This document shows positions 42,199 to 52,934 of a stretch of DNA of 64,000 bases, one piece after another. Position 1 is the stretch's first letter; each line of letters opens with the position of its first letter. Source of the DNA: Aphelenchoides besseyi (Eukaryota; Nematoda; Chromadorea; Rhabditida; Aphelenchoididae); contig JAMPIQ010000003.1 in the NCBI GenBank assembly GCA_024699855.1, positions 7,936,001 to 8,000,000 on the forward strand, read 5' to 3'. Under the pieces are notes generated by a model. The model did no database searches and had not been told where the DNA came from. It saw only the letters and a list, made by a program, of their open reading frames with translations. Both the position numbers and the translations under genes were made by a program.

Positions 42199-43555
42199 TT
42201 AGTCCAAATTGCCAATTTTATATGGCAGCTCTAAACAAACAAAAGTTATCCGAATTACTGTCGAATTGTGAATGAAAGCGTCTTTACGATTGCAAATCAA
42301 ACGATTCGACGACAAACGATTGTCGTTATAACAAACGGCTATCTCAATCCAATGGCGCAATTGCTGGAACATGCGATTGATGAGCATCGGAAAACAATGG
42401 AAAACATGTTTTCGAAAAGTGATCATCGAGAATTACGCTATCTTCTCACATTTAATTGATTGAGCAAGAAAGACGTACGAAAAAAGCGATATACAATTCG
42501 AGAACGAATTCAAGTGTTCGATTGCGTATTTTGAATACAGAAAACGAATTGGTTTGGTAAATTAGGCTCTTAAGCACAATATCCGATTGGAATGTTAACT
42601 GTGAGTTTACGATGCCGAACGGTTGGCTGTAAAGTCCAATAGAAACTGAACGGAAGGAGGCGGAAGTGTGGTCGAGTGGTTAGCGAGAAAGATTTTTGAG
42701 TTACAGCGAAAAGATCTCGGCTTTCGAACTCGCAGTTAGTTGCCATTAAAATCGACTGTGAAAGTTCACGTTCAACAAGAGCCAAATAAAAACAACACAA
42801 GTATCTTCTCAAACCTCCCGAAATGAAGTTTGAGATCGTCACGTGTTAACAAAAACGTTTTAGCGCTAAACAAATCGAGAGATCAATTTGGCGTCAACCG
42901 CACTCGTTTTAGTGTGAAGGTCAATCCATTGTTCCGAAATATCTTGTTAGTCTCTGGCTGACTAATCACTGGAAGATTACACGAGCTTCAAAGTGGAGAT
43001 GAGTAATCGCGTTAATTGAAATCGTTTCTTAAACACGAAACGGAAGATCGCTCGTTAATCTCGACCACTATTTTCGATTCATTTAGTTCGCGATCTGAAG
43101 ACGAAACGACAACCAAAAACGAGTGTGTAAGTCTTCACGGACATCCGAAAAGGAGCGAGAAGTCTGTTCGCGCCTTCAAGTTCAATTCGTCGGAAACGGT
43201 CAAACGCGCATTCAAGCCACCAACTTGTTCAGCAATTGTGAATGAGGGCGAGAAAGTGAAAACGAATTCTCGTTGTTCCACTTGACTTTGCAATCTATCG
43301 TCAATTTCATTTCGATGGCGTGACATTTGCGGTTTAGTCGAATCAACACAAAATCGAATGCAATCAGTTTATTTCGTATCGTTTACAAAAACCTCATAAT
43401 ACAACCCGAAAGAACGATCAAATGTGTAAGCGGACCAAAAGAAAGCGGATGTTAGTTCAGAAAGCAGTGGGTTAGTTAAAAGCATGTTAATCGGTTTCGT
43501 TGGCAATTTTCGACAACAAAAATGTGTTAACCGAGGCTTATTCCATCGTACCAAC
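42199..43555. other. intergenic, no protein gene seen
   Basis: Contains a tRNA-like remnant near 42657 and a CG-rich stretch (43010-43300) with chance open frames. Confidence 0.5.
42657..42735 (+). tRNA. degenerate tRNA-like remnant (Ser/Leu type)
   Basis: GTGTGGTCGAGTGGTTAGCG matches a class II tRNA start and A box, and GGCTTTCGAACTC resembles a B box, 60 bp apart. I could not fold a good anticodon arm or acceptor stem, so it is more likely a tRNA pseudogene or the head of a SINE-like element. Confidence 0.25.
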
Positions 43556-43879
43556 TTATTTCGATGAAGCGGTTGTTGTTGAAGTTGGGTTCGATTCTTG
43601 AACAACCGCCGCAACGGCTACGGTCGATTGGGTTGAGCTCGGTTGGATCACAGCACCGGCTGGATAACCGGAGGGATTTTGGGCTGCTGGTGCGGCGGGA
43701 GCGGGATTGCTATCGAAACCAGCGGACCGTTTACCGTAGTAGTACGGGTATGCAGCACCATACGCCGGCCAAGCTCCAAGATATCCGGCCCACGGTAGAT
43801 ATTGGGCTTCAGCTTCGTGAATAGCGATCATTGCGAAAACAAAAACCAAAGCGAGTGATTTGACAACGCAAGAAGACAT
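43556..43879 (-). CDS. secreted precursor with a Gly-Lys-Arg amidation/cleavage site
   Basis: One exon of 107 codons. ATG 43879 is preferred over upstream starts because a TATA box lies 56 bp before it. The signal peptide (MSSCVVKSLALVFVFAMIAI...AEA) is followed by QYLPWAGYLGAWPAYGAAYP YYYGKRSAGFDS. GKR is the standard signal for cleavage and conversion of the preceding residue to an amide, so a Tyr/Trp/Ala-rich peptide starting with Gln and ending YYY-amide could be released. GKRSA is also the linker style of nematode neuropeptide genes. The remainder is Pro/Ala/Ser/Thr-rich. Only one GKR site is present. It might instead be a structural secreted protein. Confidence 0.75.
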   Translation of the reverse strand: MSSCVVKSLALVFVFAMIAIHEAEAQYLPWAGYLGAWPAYGAAYPYYYGKRSAGFDSNPAPAAPAAQNPSGYPAGAVIQPSSTQSTVAVAAVVQESNPTSTTTASSK

Positions 43880-44549
43880 GTTGAGTTTGAGAACAGTGGA
43901 AGACAAGTGCTGTTAACTACATCAGAATCTCGGTGGTTTTATATTGAAACCAATACAAAGACGACATCTTGGACCAACAAAAAGAATAAAAAAGGCGGAA
44001 CATGTTTTTACATGTTAGTCTCCAGGGAAATTACTGAGTTGTTTTTCGCCCTTCACACTCCATTGTAACATCGACGGTTCAGATGCAAACAACGAAGCGA
44101 TTTCAAAGCGCAGCGTTTGTTTGTCGTCTACGTTAGTTGAGCGATCGTTTCAACCGGCTGCTTCGTAAGAATCACTACCGGAAAAAGTGGATTGACCTCG
44201 GCGATTAGTTTGCCCACTGTTCCGGTTATCATCGACGTTATGTCGAGCAAAAACAAAGCGACTTGGACTATTGAACAAACATGAGCGCAATTACTCAGTA
44301 AACAAAAATCGGGGGTCAACAATCGGACGTAAAAATAACGTACGAGAGCGGTTGTTGCACCAAAAGAACCAACATCGCTGTTCGGTTTTACGAGAAACAA
44401 TACGAAAGTAATTCTATTGAACTCGATGTTAAAAATAAACTCCAATGTGCGTGCCGAATGTTTCAGTATGCAATAGTGTCTGTGGCCTTTCAATTGTTGT
44501 TAACCGTTTAACCGTAACAAGAACACAGAATCTGATAACAAATAGAAAA
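43880..44549. other. intergenic, no gene seen
   Basis: Nothing recognisable apart from the TATA box (43935-43943) of the peptide precursor. Confidence 0.55.
43935..43943 (-). promoter_or_regulatory. TATA box of the GKR precursor gene
   Basis: Minus-strand TATAAAACC lies 56 bp before the start codon. Confidence 0.6.
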
Positions 44550-45353
44550 TCACATGAAATCGTCGTCCGAATCGCCAGCAGCATCTTTGTTGGTTTTCAT
44601 TTTTGCTCCAGTAAACACCCGCTCGTAACTGCGCTCTTCTTTCTCTCGTTCCTTCTGTTGACGTTCCAGTTCCTGTTCACGAATTCGTTTGCGGGCTTCT
44701 TCTTTCTGAAATCCAATCAAATGGAATTGTCAAATCTCGACTAACTCACTTCTTTGGCTCGAACACGTTGATCTCGCTCTTCTCGCTCCATCTGATAGTC
44801 AAAGTTGTCGTCTACGACTTTGGTTTTCTCTAAACGTCGTATGATATCCGAGACTTTCGTTTCGACTCGCACCTAAGAACGCATAGTAGATCAGAAACGA
44901 TTGATGAAGAACTCACTTTCTTGACCGCTTTGTCCTTATGAAAGCCAACTTGTCCAACGACCATATCACCGGTTTTCTTCAGATTACTCCACATCGTATA
45001 GACCACATCAACGTCGTTTTGTTTACAACCCTAAAGAACGAATCACAAAAGGAAACATTTCAACGAACTTCAATCGAATTGGCTTTGACGAGTTGAGCAC
45101 AATCTTTGATTAGTTCCGGTGCAATATCGTCAATGGTTTGGCCTTCTTGCAAGCGAACATAAACGTGAGCAGACGAAAGTTTGTCAACGTGGAACCAAAC
45201 ATCTTCAGGCCAACCCCATCTGAAAGCGAAAATATCAAATTTTTTAAAAGTAAAAGTAACAAACCTTATTAGTTTCTCATTCTCGTGTTTATCTCGGCCC
45301 ATGTAAATCAACGCCGGCGGATCGACGACATTCGAAGTGAATTTTATGACCAT
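44550..45353 (-). CDS. CCDC25 family protein
   Basis: Five exons from ATG 45353 to TGA 44550. The N terminus [20 protein letters not shown] and DKHENEKLI match the family start. [20 protein letters not shown] and [20 protein letters not shown] follow, then [40 protein letters not shown], all close to human CCDC25. The C-terminal half is a charged coiled coil ([20 protein letters not shown]), ending DSDDDFM as in animal homologues (DSDEFM). The N domain is the NFACT-R/DUF814 fold found in ribosome-quality-control factors; human CCDC25 is also reported as a sensor of extracellular-trap DNA. Length, about 205 residues, is normal. Confidence 0.96.
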
Positions 45354-46103
45354 CTTGTAGTGAAATCAAGACGTTGATAATTATATAAAAGGCTTGTGAG
45401 TATTATCAAGAAAAAACTAGTAGTTCAACAGAATAGCATTGTATCAGTCGTATCGATTTTCGGCACTCACGTTCAGTTTACGCGTTCGAACGGTCTCTAA
45501 ATAAATTTGGGACAATTACCAGAGTAGCGCATTAAGACAATGAATCTCTGATTACACAAGTTTGTCACGAGAACAAAGCTGCTGCTCATTCAACTGTTTC
45601 GAGAGAAGTTAAACCTTTCTGAAATGATTTTTATCAATTGTTGTAAACAAAACTTCGTATTTCCAAGAGATGTGTTATACAATAATCTCAGGGGACCGAT
45701 GCATTCCAGTAATTGTTTGCACAATTCTAAAGAGAAAACTCACTATTGGGGCAACCTCGTTGTAAATTATCCCGCAATCACTAGCCGCTGAGGTGAAACC
45801 GACCGTTTTGAGTCAGATCGCTCAATGTCTTTGTGATATTGAGCTCGAATCCTGCCTTATTGCTGATGGCGTGAACGCGTTTTCGGTTCTCGATGATATA
45901 TAAAGCCGAGAATTGAGTAAGATTAGTCTTTCACTTACTTATCGCATTCTGTCCATCGTTCGTCTGGTCATCAACACAACGGCAAAGCGGACCTTTTGAA
46001 TCGTGTCGTTTTTTATTTCTTAACTTTGTTTCTTGCTTTCCGGATTTTCAACAGACAAAACCGTTAACTTTTATTCATCAAAACATAACTTGTAACTGAT
46101 TGT
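45354..46103. other. intergenic, no gene seen
   Basis: Noncoding sequence between two minus-strand genes; nothing recognisable. Confidence 0.55.
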
Positions 46104-46729
46104 TTACTTTGCATTTTTCTTGCGCTTTTGATACGAGGAATCATCTTGAGTCGCATCCATTTTCTCGTAAAATTCCTTCGATTTTGCATTGACAAGTGCA
46201 TTGGTTGGCAAATTCGTCACGGGAACAAGCCCTTTTTTCTTATACAATTTTTTGCGATTCGGGTCCTTAATAACAATAAATACGACGAGTAGAAATCAAA
46301 CTTACCAGCACATTGGGAGTAGGATTAAACGGCCCACAGATGTTGCTTCGATCAAACGAAACGACTGCTGCTCCCGCGCGAAACTCTTCGGCTGCTCTTG
46401 CAGCTTTGGTAAACTCAGCACTAAAAAACATGATTATTGCATTAGGCTCAAAGTTACCGTTGTTGTTCAAGTGTCGTTTCGGTTTTGAAGCCGAGACGAA
46501 TTTCAACGTCGAGAACCAACTCTTCACCTTCGTTCAAGTTCTTCACAATCTCACGAAGAGAATCGCGGAATCGTTCACTAAACTTCGATTCGTCATGATC
46601 GCAATCCAATTCGATTTCTTCGTTTGTTTTTGGCACCGTGAACTTGATGAGTAAATTCTTGTTTCGCACGTTCACGTTTCCACTCAGAACCTTTTCAATT
46701 TCCTCCAAATTATTGACATCGAACGGCAT
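46104..46729 (-). CDS. conserved-looking hypothetical protein
   Basis: Three or more exons from ATG 46729 to TAA 46104. It reads MPFDVNNLEEIEKVLSGNVN, then LLIKFTVPKTNEEIELDCDH and SLREIVKNLNEGEELVLDVE. After a 38 bp intron comes RAEFTKAARAAEEFRAGAAV V, then DRSNICGPFNPTPNVL, and a Lys-rich tail ending SYQKRKKNAK. No signal peptide or membrane segment. The regular codon structure, clean splice sites and ordered text argue for a real intracellular protein; I do not recognise the family. Confidence 0.75.
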
Positions 46730-47134
46730 TTTAATTCAACCGCCCGTTTGACGTCTCAGCGATCAAATAAAATGCAAACAATTTTTGCATTAGAGTTCTC
46801 AGTAATTTGCATGTTTAACGCGAAGAAAACCAAATCGCTGCCGCCGACAACTGCAGCATACAACGGTGAAAAGAAGTCTCGTCGGGTATTCTTTTAGTTA
46901 CGTAACGGTCACTAATCATTACTTTCAAATTCCTATTGTCGTGTAACTCGACCGTCTATAATCAACTGGACGGTCGGAAGCATACCTTGCGGCAACAATG
47001 TAACTGATTAGCGGGATCTTTGTGACGCAGTTTTGTCTTTGTAAGCAACTACTGGAAATTCAAACGAACAGACCTCGCAGTCCTAATAATTGATCAGGTT
47101 GATCGGAGGCGTTTCAACTGACAGCTCCAAAACA

Positions 47135-47143
47135 ATATATAAA
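47135..47143 (+). promoter_or_regulatory. TATA box in copy B'
   Basis: ATATATAAA lies about 52 bp upstream of ATG 47195. Confidence 0.65.
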
Positions 47144-47194
47144 CCACAGCTAGTAGTCGACAGTAAGTCCGTTTAAAGCCTAGTCAAACCCGAT

Positions 47195-47498
47195 ATGTCC
47201 AAGCGTCAAACTGAGTCGACCGAGGAGCCGAAAACAAAGATAATTCTCGCTCTGATATGTATTTATTTTTTTTAGTTTATTAAAATTGATCCCGGAGAAA
47301 TCGACCATCGACGACACCATGAGGAGTCAAAAAGTAAGTTGGAATCAATGTATTTAACTGATCTTAATTTTAGAAGTCCATGAAATCAACGCTGGAGGAC
47401 AGTCATCGGCAAGTGAGCTTCCGCTCAGACAAATCGTTTTATACTTAACAACCTATCCGCCACAACAACCGCTTTCACGATCGTCCAAAAACGACTAG
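47195..47498 (+). CDS. unknown small protein (first gene of copy B')
   Basis: Same protein as at 38574-38876: MSKRQTESTEEPKTK, an apparent AT...AG intron (38 bp, one T longer than in copy B), then FIKIDPGEIDHRRHHEES, a normal GTAAGT...TTTTAG intron and a tail ending LSRSSKND. The identical unusual donor in both copies shows that it predates the duplication. It is either spliced non-canonically or both copies are non-functional. Confidence 0.5.
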
Positions 47499-47871
47499 TC
47501 ACATGCATTCAAGTGACCTATCGTCCAACGGCAATTAAATGTTTACTCTTCCATGGTTAATTGAATCCACTTATGAAATAAACTGTTTCTCTCTTGAAAT
47601 TGTCAATAAATTGAATTTTTTACTGTTGTATCGACAATTTAAAACAACGGAAATAAGAAGATTTGCTAGTGCACTGAAAGTGATGGGAAAGCGGCGGTCA
47701 AAGAGCAGATCCTAACCATCAGTCGCTCTCTCTATTGATAGTTGTCTTTTTTGACGGAACCCAAATGGTGATGTAACACTTGAAGTGGAACTCGAAACAA
47801 ACGAGATCGATTCATTTGGCCAGAACTGAACGTTTCGAGTTGGTCGTTCGAATTGTTCGAGAAGTTTCAGG

Positions 47872-48319
47872 ATGTCGGTTGGTTGGTTGTTTTTTTGTCA
47901 TAAACTCCGTTTTAGAATCCAACAAACAACAACTTCATTGCTTCGGTATCAACTGTTGAGAGTCCTGATGACTTTGCGAAAAGCCCACGTGTTCCAATTG
48001 CCGGGTGAGTTCACTTACATTTGCTTTTGACTTCTTATTCAGACACCCAAATCGCATCATGACTCCGGTTCGCAGTCCTCTCGGTCGTCCTTCTCGTTCG
48101 ACTTCAACAGTCAATGCAAATCAGGTTCAAGGTTTGTGATTCTTTCCTTCTCGTTTCTTTTCGATTACAGAATCGAAATCAAGTGACTCCAATCGTTCAA
48201 ATTCTCTGGAGGATACCAAACAAAATGAGACCGTTGATGCTCCGAGTCCCGCTCACAAAAGATCTACTCCACGTCAACCGGACGAACCTGAAGCCGCCGA
48301 AGAAAAAGACTCAAAATGA
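47872..48319 (+). CDS. unknown disordered, basic protein (second gene of copy B')
   Basis: Partner of 37752-38200: coding exon ATG TCG, then NPTNNNFIASVSTVESPDDF, SPRVPIAG, MTPVRSPLGRPSRSTS and EEKDSK at the end. The intron after the start codon is one T shorter than in copy B; the protein appears unchanged. Sequence beyond the stop diverges from copy B at once, so the 3' untranslated regions differ. Confidence 0.68.
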
Positions 48320-48603
48320 TTGCCTTTTCTTGAAATAAACAACCATGTGATCAATAGACTTTACATCTTTTTAAATAGGATGTTTAAAATAGTCGAAAAG
48401 CGACCTTACTTGGACAATGAGATACAAATATTAGTAACAGAGTTTCAACGACATAATCATTTTCCAGACAACAATTATACATTATTTCTAGGTATTACCC
48501 ATGCAAATTTCTCGGTCACAAAAAAGCAAATAACCGGTTATCAGACTTTGTCTGAAACCATCAAACCATCTGGTTGTCTTCTTCTTCTTGATTCATTTCA
48601 ACG

Positions 48604-49011
48604 ATGTCTTTTACTGTTCAGCCGAGCGTTCTTGAGGTAGTTGAAGTGGCCCGATCTACGAACAAGCGTTTTAGTTTGCAAAGAATGGCGGTAGTGCCGA
48701 GCTTGTTCTTACGAATAATTCGGGATCACGAAAAGCTGTCATGGTGAGAGCGAATAACTTTATTCATTTGATGATCAGCCCCTACTATGCGATCATCGAA
48801 CCGTAGGACAAAACGAAAGTCAGTGTGATCCGCAATGTAGGTGAAAAGGGTTTTCAACGTGCGATTGTCATTTCAACCGGGAGCTCTTCGTACCGATCAA
48901 ATCTTTATCGCTTACAAGACTTGTACCGATGGAGTTTCGCCGGAAAAAGTGTTCGAGAATTGCAAAGAAGCAGATGGAGAGCTCACTATTGACGTCAAGA
49001 TTTCCAAGTAA
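48604..49011 (+). pseudogene. decayed major sperm protein (MSP)-domain gene
   Basis: An MSP-like beta-sandwich can be followed through broken frames: an ATG-led start (MSFTVQPSVLE, STNKRFSLQ), then after a frame change NGGSAELVLTNNSGSRKAVM VRANN and ISPYYAIIEP, a TAG in frame, then DKTKVSVIRNVGEKG, another frame change, and FIAYKTCTDGVSPEKVFENC to ELTIDVKISK. The pieces match the family's N-terminal strand, the K/R-x-x-N strand, the Y-x-I-x-P-G loop (here P-stop-D) and the F-x-x-x-Y/A-x-x-x region. One stop and two frameshifts make it a pseudogene. MSP genes are nematode-specific sperm motility and signalling genes. Confidence 0.8.
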
Positions 49012-49482
49012 TAGTTCTGGACGTGTCTTTTGTTTCGGGCAACTTCGATAAACAGTTGAAACGTGATTTTGTTTACAGCGATCTAATCAAAAACCTAATT
49101 TCACAAAATGTCTGATAACATGAGCATTTTATTGGTAGGTAGGCCGGACAATAGATCATTTTAATTGTAAAGCGAAAATTGATCAAACCATTGAAACTTA
49201 AGATGGCGTGGGACGAGAGCACGATCTCAGCAATTTAATGATCGCATTTCGATATGGAACCTAAAATTGCAGATTAGTTGACTGTAGAATATTCTTGCAT
49301 CGACAACAATAGTTCATATCACAAATCTTCACAACAATAATACAAAACTTAACAGCAAACTCCCTTTCTTAGGGGAATGCCGGACGATGTGAGCGAATCG
49401 GAGTTTCTTCAACGACTTTTTCGCGAGCCGACGGATTGCTCGCGGCATGACTGCCACTTATCTCCACTTTCGAATTTGCCAC
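49012..49482. other. no supported gene
   Basis: An ATG-led 57-codon open frame begins at 49377 (MPDDVSESEFLQRLFREPTD) just after a TTCTTAG acceptor-like site and runs into the partial B copy. I do not recognise it. Confidence 0.35.
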
Positions 49483-49704
49483 GCCAATTCCCATTGTTGT
49501 GTAATTCGATCGTCTATAATCGACTCGACGGTCCGAATCATACCTCGCGGTAATAATGCGACCGATTAGTGAGATCTTTGCGACGCAATTTAGTCTTTGT
49601 AAGCAACTACTGGAAATTCAAAGGAACAGACCTTGCAGTCCTAATAATTGATCAGGTTTATTTAGGGCGTTTCGGCTGACAGATCCAAAGCACAGCTGCT
49701 GCGT
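49483..49704 (+). repeat. third, partial and diverged copy of the B promoter region (B'')
   Basis: About 220 bp resemble 46928-47155 in the same orientation (shared TTTGTAAGCAACTACTGGAA and CCTAATAATTGATCAGGTT), with many substitutions, so it is older than the B/B' pair. It lacks the TATA box and stops directly at the edge of copy A'. Confidence 0.85.
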
Positions 49705-49972
49705 GAGTACTTTGCGTTTAAATTTCTGTTCTCATAAAGTGGATTTAACGAGTTTTTGAGTTTTTAGCTTCAAAATTTTGAGCGTGATGTAAGAATTTTA
49801 ATCTGGAAGAGTCTAAGGTTTTGGACGAACATACTCGTGTGAAAACCTTTTGGTCTCCTCATAACTTTGTCTTCCAATTTTGATATCAACACGTGAAATC
49901 GCCTTTGTTTTCTGATTTCTTCATTCCATTGACTTGAAATTTTCGATTGCAGATCCCGAGAGACGTTGGGAA

Positions 49973-50558
49973 ATGTCAACCATTTTGCCGATCATCGAGA
50001 AGATTCGACGCGAGAAGCGCTATTGTGATGCCTTTGCGCAGCAAGTGAGTATTCTGCACGATCACGTATGCGACTTTGACGATGTTTGTCGCGTGATCTA
50101 CAACAGCGCCGAAGTTCATCCTGACTGCTTAGACCGTGGCTCAGGGAAAACAAATTATACAGCCAGTTGCCTTGGTCGTGAAGGCACTCCGGGTGATGGT
50201 GCCTTTCAATTAATAAACAAACGACTGGGAGGTCCCGGACATCATTTCAACTTTTTTCCGGTGAATCAAAAGGTGAGATTAGTAAGTTTCGATCTTTTGC
50301 ATTCGATTGTTTCAGGTCGACCTGACTGCATGGAAGAAGAACGAAACGACGATCCACGAACACGTGAAGAAAGGAGGTAATCGACATGCACTTATGGTCT
50401 TCGCAGCTGAGTACGACGACGATAACGAGTTTGAAATCTGGCGCCCAATCAAAATCTACTACCACTTTGCTCTCTATGAGAACAACGAAAGAGTTGGCGA
50501 CTTCATGGAAGACGTGATCGATAACCCGAGTCCAAGAGGCTACAAAAAAATCACATAA
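49973..50558 (+). CDS. 5'-truncated copy of the A gene
   Basis: Exons 49953-50272 and 50316-50558 equal exons 2 and 3 of 25602-24997. The first exon is missing because the duplication starts inside intron 1. An in-frame ATG at 49973 (MSTILPIIEKIRREKRYC) could still serve as a start, giving about 187 residues, if the abutting B'' promoter or trans-splicing at the TTGCAG acceptor produces a message. No disabling mutation is visible, so it may be expressed or merely young. Confidence 0.55.
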
Positions 50559-50723
50559 ACTGTTTCTTCGATTGCTTGTAAAAAAGCTCCTTTAAATAAA
50601 CTCATTTGTTTTTACTTGTCGTTTACACACCTCGAAGATTGATTGACAGTTTAGTTTATGGTAGCAAATGAACAAAAAAGAATATAAAACTGCAAATGAA
50701 TCAAAGAAGGAATAGGGAACGAA

Positions 50724-50969
50724 TTGGTCCTGAAGGTTGATAAGTCACCAGACAATCTTCCAACTGTCGATCAAAAACACGAATTGTCATGTTCAATCGA
50801 ATTTTCATTACGGAACGTAAGCAATCGCTTTCGTATGTTCAAAGAACAACACGCTTGTTCATTTTGTCCACATTATGAGGAACGGGCGTATGTGGCCATG
50901 CGGACGACCCAATGCAAATGTGCCAATCGATATTTTGATTGTGATTTTAATTATCAAGCAATTGGCTAG
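50724..50969 (+). CDS. unknown cysteine-rich open frame in copy A'
   Basis: Identical to the frame at 24585-24830, with cysteines in HACSFCPHYEE...QCKCANRYFDCDF. No ATG begins the open frame, so the true 5' part is unresolved. Confidence 0.4.
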   Translation: MVLKVDKSPDNLPTVDQKHELSCSIEFSLRNVSNRFRMFKEQHACSFCPHYEERAYVAMRTTQCKCANRYFDCDFNYQAIG

Positions 50970-51368
50970 ACCATTTTTTTGTTCTCAATTTCTGGAAAAT
51001 ACTATCTAATAATGTTAATGATTTGCTGATTAACCCAATAGATTCAATGGCGATTATTAACACAATAAATGCTGACACATTTTTTTAATCAAACGAGTTT
51101 GTGGTTCAAGAACAACCACTAAAGTTTTGTGTAGATAAATTGAGTTTTGTTAGGAACATAAACTAATCAAGCAAAAACATTGGAGCTTAGTGGACTCGGA
51201 GAATGTGAAGCTCAACTTGTGATTATCGTTCACACTCAATGACCATTCTGTTTAAAACGTTATTTCGTATTCAAAAGGACGTTGGACGTAAATGGACAGA
51301 AAGGCACTCAATCCAAACGATTGGCTCTTTTTGCGTTATCTGCTTTACAAAAGGCAAAGAGATCGACG

Positions 51369-51446
51369 GTCTTATGATCTAGTGGTATGATGTCAGCTTC
51401 ACACAGTTGTAAGCGCTGAACACCCGAGTTCGAATCCCGGCGGGAC
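51369..51446 (+). tRNA. tRNA-like gene, second copy (possible Val, CAC)
   Basis: Same sequence as 24107-24184 in the opposite orientation: intact A and B boxes, anticodon arm TCAGC/GCTGA around CAC with a roughly 10 base insert, imperfect acceptor stem. Confidence 0.45.
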
Positions 51447-51672
51447 ATTACCTTTTCTCAACTCGCAAATCTCTTAAGTTTGGGATTATGAGTTGAAAGG
51501 GCGATTATCTTTGATGTTTAAGACTGTCGATGAATTCAATCGCATCATCGATGACTGACCCAGAAAGCGACAACTTCCTTAGTCGACTTTGAATCAATAT
51601 GAGTTACTGGGTTAACGCAGTGCTGTTTTTCCTTTAAACTCTGCTGTTGCTCTTGAATCCAAAGTTAAGAAG

Positions 51673-52934
51673 ATGACCGTGCCATCGGATTTGACTTCTC
51701 GACTTCGCGAGTTGGATGCCCGAATTTCCGCCAATTCGAACTTTGTACCCGTAGGGTTGTGGGGCTTCGATGAACGAGCAATGAAGGCGATCAAAAACCA
51801 CAAACATACGGTCGTGAATCAGAAGATTGGAGCAGGTAACTCTGTTGGCTTTTTATTGTTTTCATGTGTTTCAGCCGCTCAACGCAAACTGGGTAAAGCA
51901 CAGAAACAGAAAATCGCCAAGAATTTGGGAGAAGTTCCACAGACTGTTGGCGAAATTTACCAGTTTCTGTCCGGAACTTCTTTGGCATCAAAAATCCGCA
52001 AAGGTCCGACGGCATCGAAACTGCACACTCAATCAGAAGCAAAAGAAGAGGCCGACAATGAAGAGACTCCCGAAGAAGAAGAACAGAAATTGGATCCAAA
52101 GATTCTGGAGCTGTTGCAAAAAAAAGGAGTTGGCCGTCGAGTTGTTGCAAAGAAGTGAGTTTCCTTTGAAGCGTTTGTTCAATTCGCAGCTTTAGACCTC
52201 CAACCGTTCTGAAACAAGTGGTCGAATTCAAGAAGCAGAAACAACACAAACCGTTGACTGCCGAAGAGAAACAGGAACGGAAACTGAAACGGTTAGTTCA
52301 CTCCTTCACGCGTTTGAACCATAAGTTTAGGAAGCAAAATCAACAGAAGAAAGCCAATCAGTTGAAAGCGCAGAAGAATGCGGAGATCAAATCGACTGCA
52401 GTTGCCGACTCAACGAAGCCAAAAGAAGAGAAAGAGAATCAGGAGGTTGGCGGAATGAGCTTCTCGAAATTGGATTTCGTTCTGAAAAACGACGATCAAA
52501 AGAAGAAGAAAGGTCGAGACTCGTTCAAAGGTCGTGACTACGCAGCTCTCTACAAGAAGGCCCAGAAACGAAAGGAACATGTCGAGAAGCTTCGAGAACG
52601 AGATCCCGAGAAAGCGGAACGATTGGAGCGGAACATCAAATTCGATGCGGCAATGAAACGAGCTGAAGGCGAGAAGGTCAAAGTGAGTTGAATGGTTTTT
52701 GAACGGTTTGATTTAAGTCGTTTTCAGGACAATTTGGAGAAGTTGGCAAAAGCCGTGAAACGAAAAGAAAAGTTGAAAGTGAAACGCAAATCCGAGTGGA
52801 GTGATCGTGTGAAGAAAGTGAAAGACGATCAGAATAAACGACAAGAGAAACGGCAAGAGAACATCGAGAAGCGGCGAAACGACAAAGTCAAAAAGAAGTT
52901 GGAACGTGCACGTAAGAAAGGTCGATTGGTTTAA
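51673..52934 (+). CDS. SURF6/Rrp14 ribosome biogenesis protein
   Basis: Five exons from ATG 51673. The N terminus is MTVPSDLTSRLRELDARISA, followed by basic/acidic stretches. The SURF6 signature is in the fourth exon: FSKLDFVLKNDDQKKKKGRD SFKGRDYAALYKKAQKRKEH, then ERDPEKAERLERNIKFDAAM KRAEGEKVK, and after an intron DNLEKLAKAVKRKEKLKVKR KSEWSDRVK...KRQEKRQENIEKRRNDK and ARKKGRLV at the end. These are the typical K-G-K-D-Y, A-x-x-K-A-E-G-x-K-V-K-D and K-K-G-R motifs. The family works in the nucleolus in pre-60S rRNA processing. Length, about 365 residues, is normal. The next gene starts 184 bp downstream in the same direction. Confidence 0.94.

Larger units (their letters stand above)
46847..48332. 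repeat. inverted duplication copy B'
   Basis: Reverse-orientation partner of 37740-39235, about 1.49 kb, with promoter, two genes and introns preserved. Confidence 0.92.
49705..51502. repeat. inverted duplication copy A'
   Basis: Reverse partner of 24056-25853. Its left edge coincides with the splice donor GTGAGTACTTTG, so it lacks the 5' exon that copy A has. Confidence 0.93.

Noticed and set aside
45780..45900. Possible spliced-leader RNA or 5S gene in the gap before CCDC25's neighbour
   Set aside because: Words such as GAGCTCGAATCC looked suggestive, but no spliced-leader core, Sm site or 5S internal box could be found.
24056..51502. Transposon as the carrier of the duplications
   Set aside because: No transposase, reverse transcriptase, terminal repeats or target-site duplications are recognisable at the four borders.
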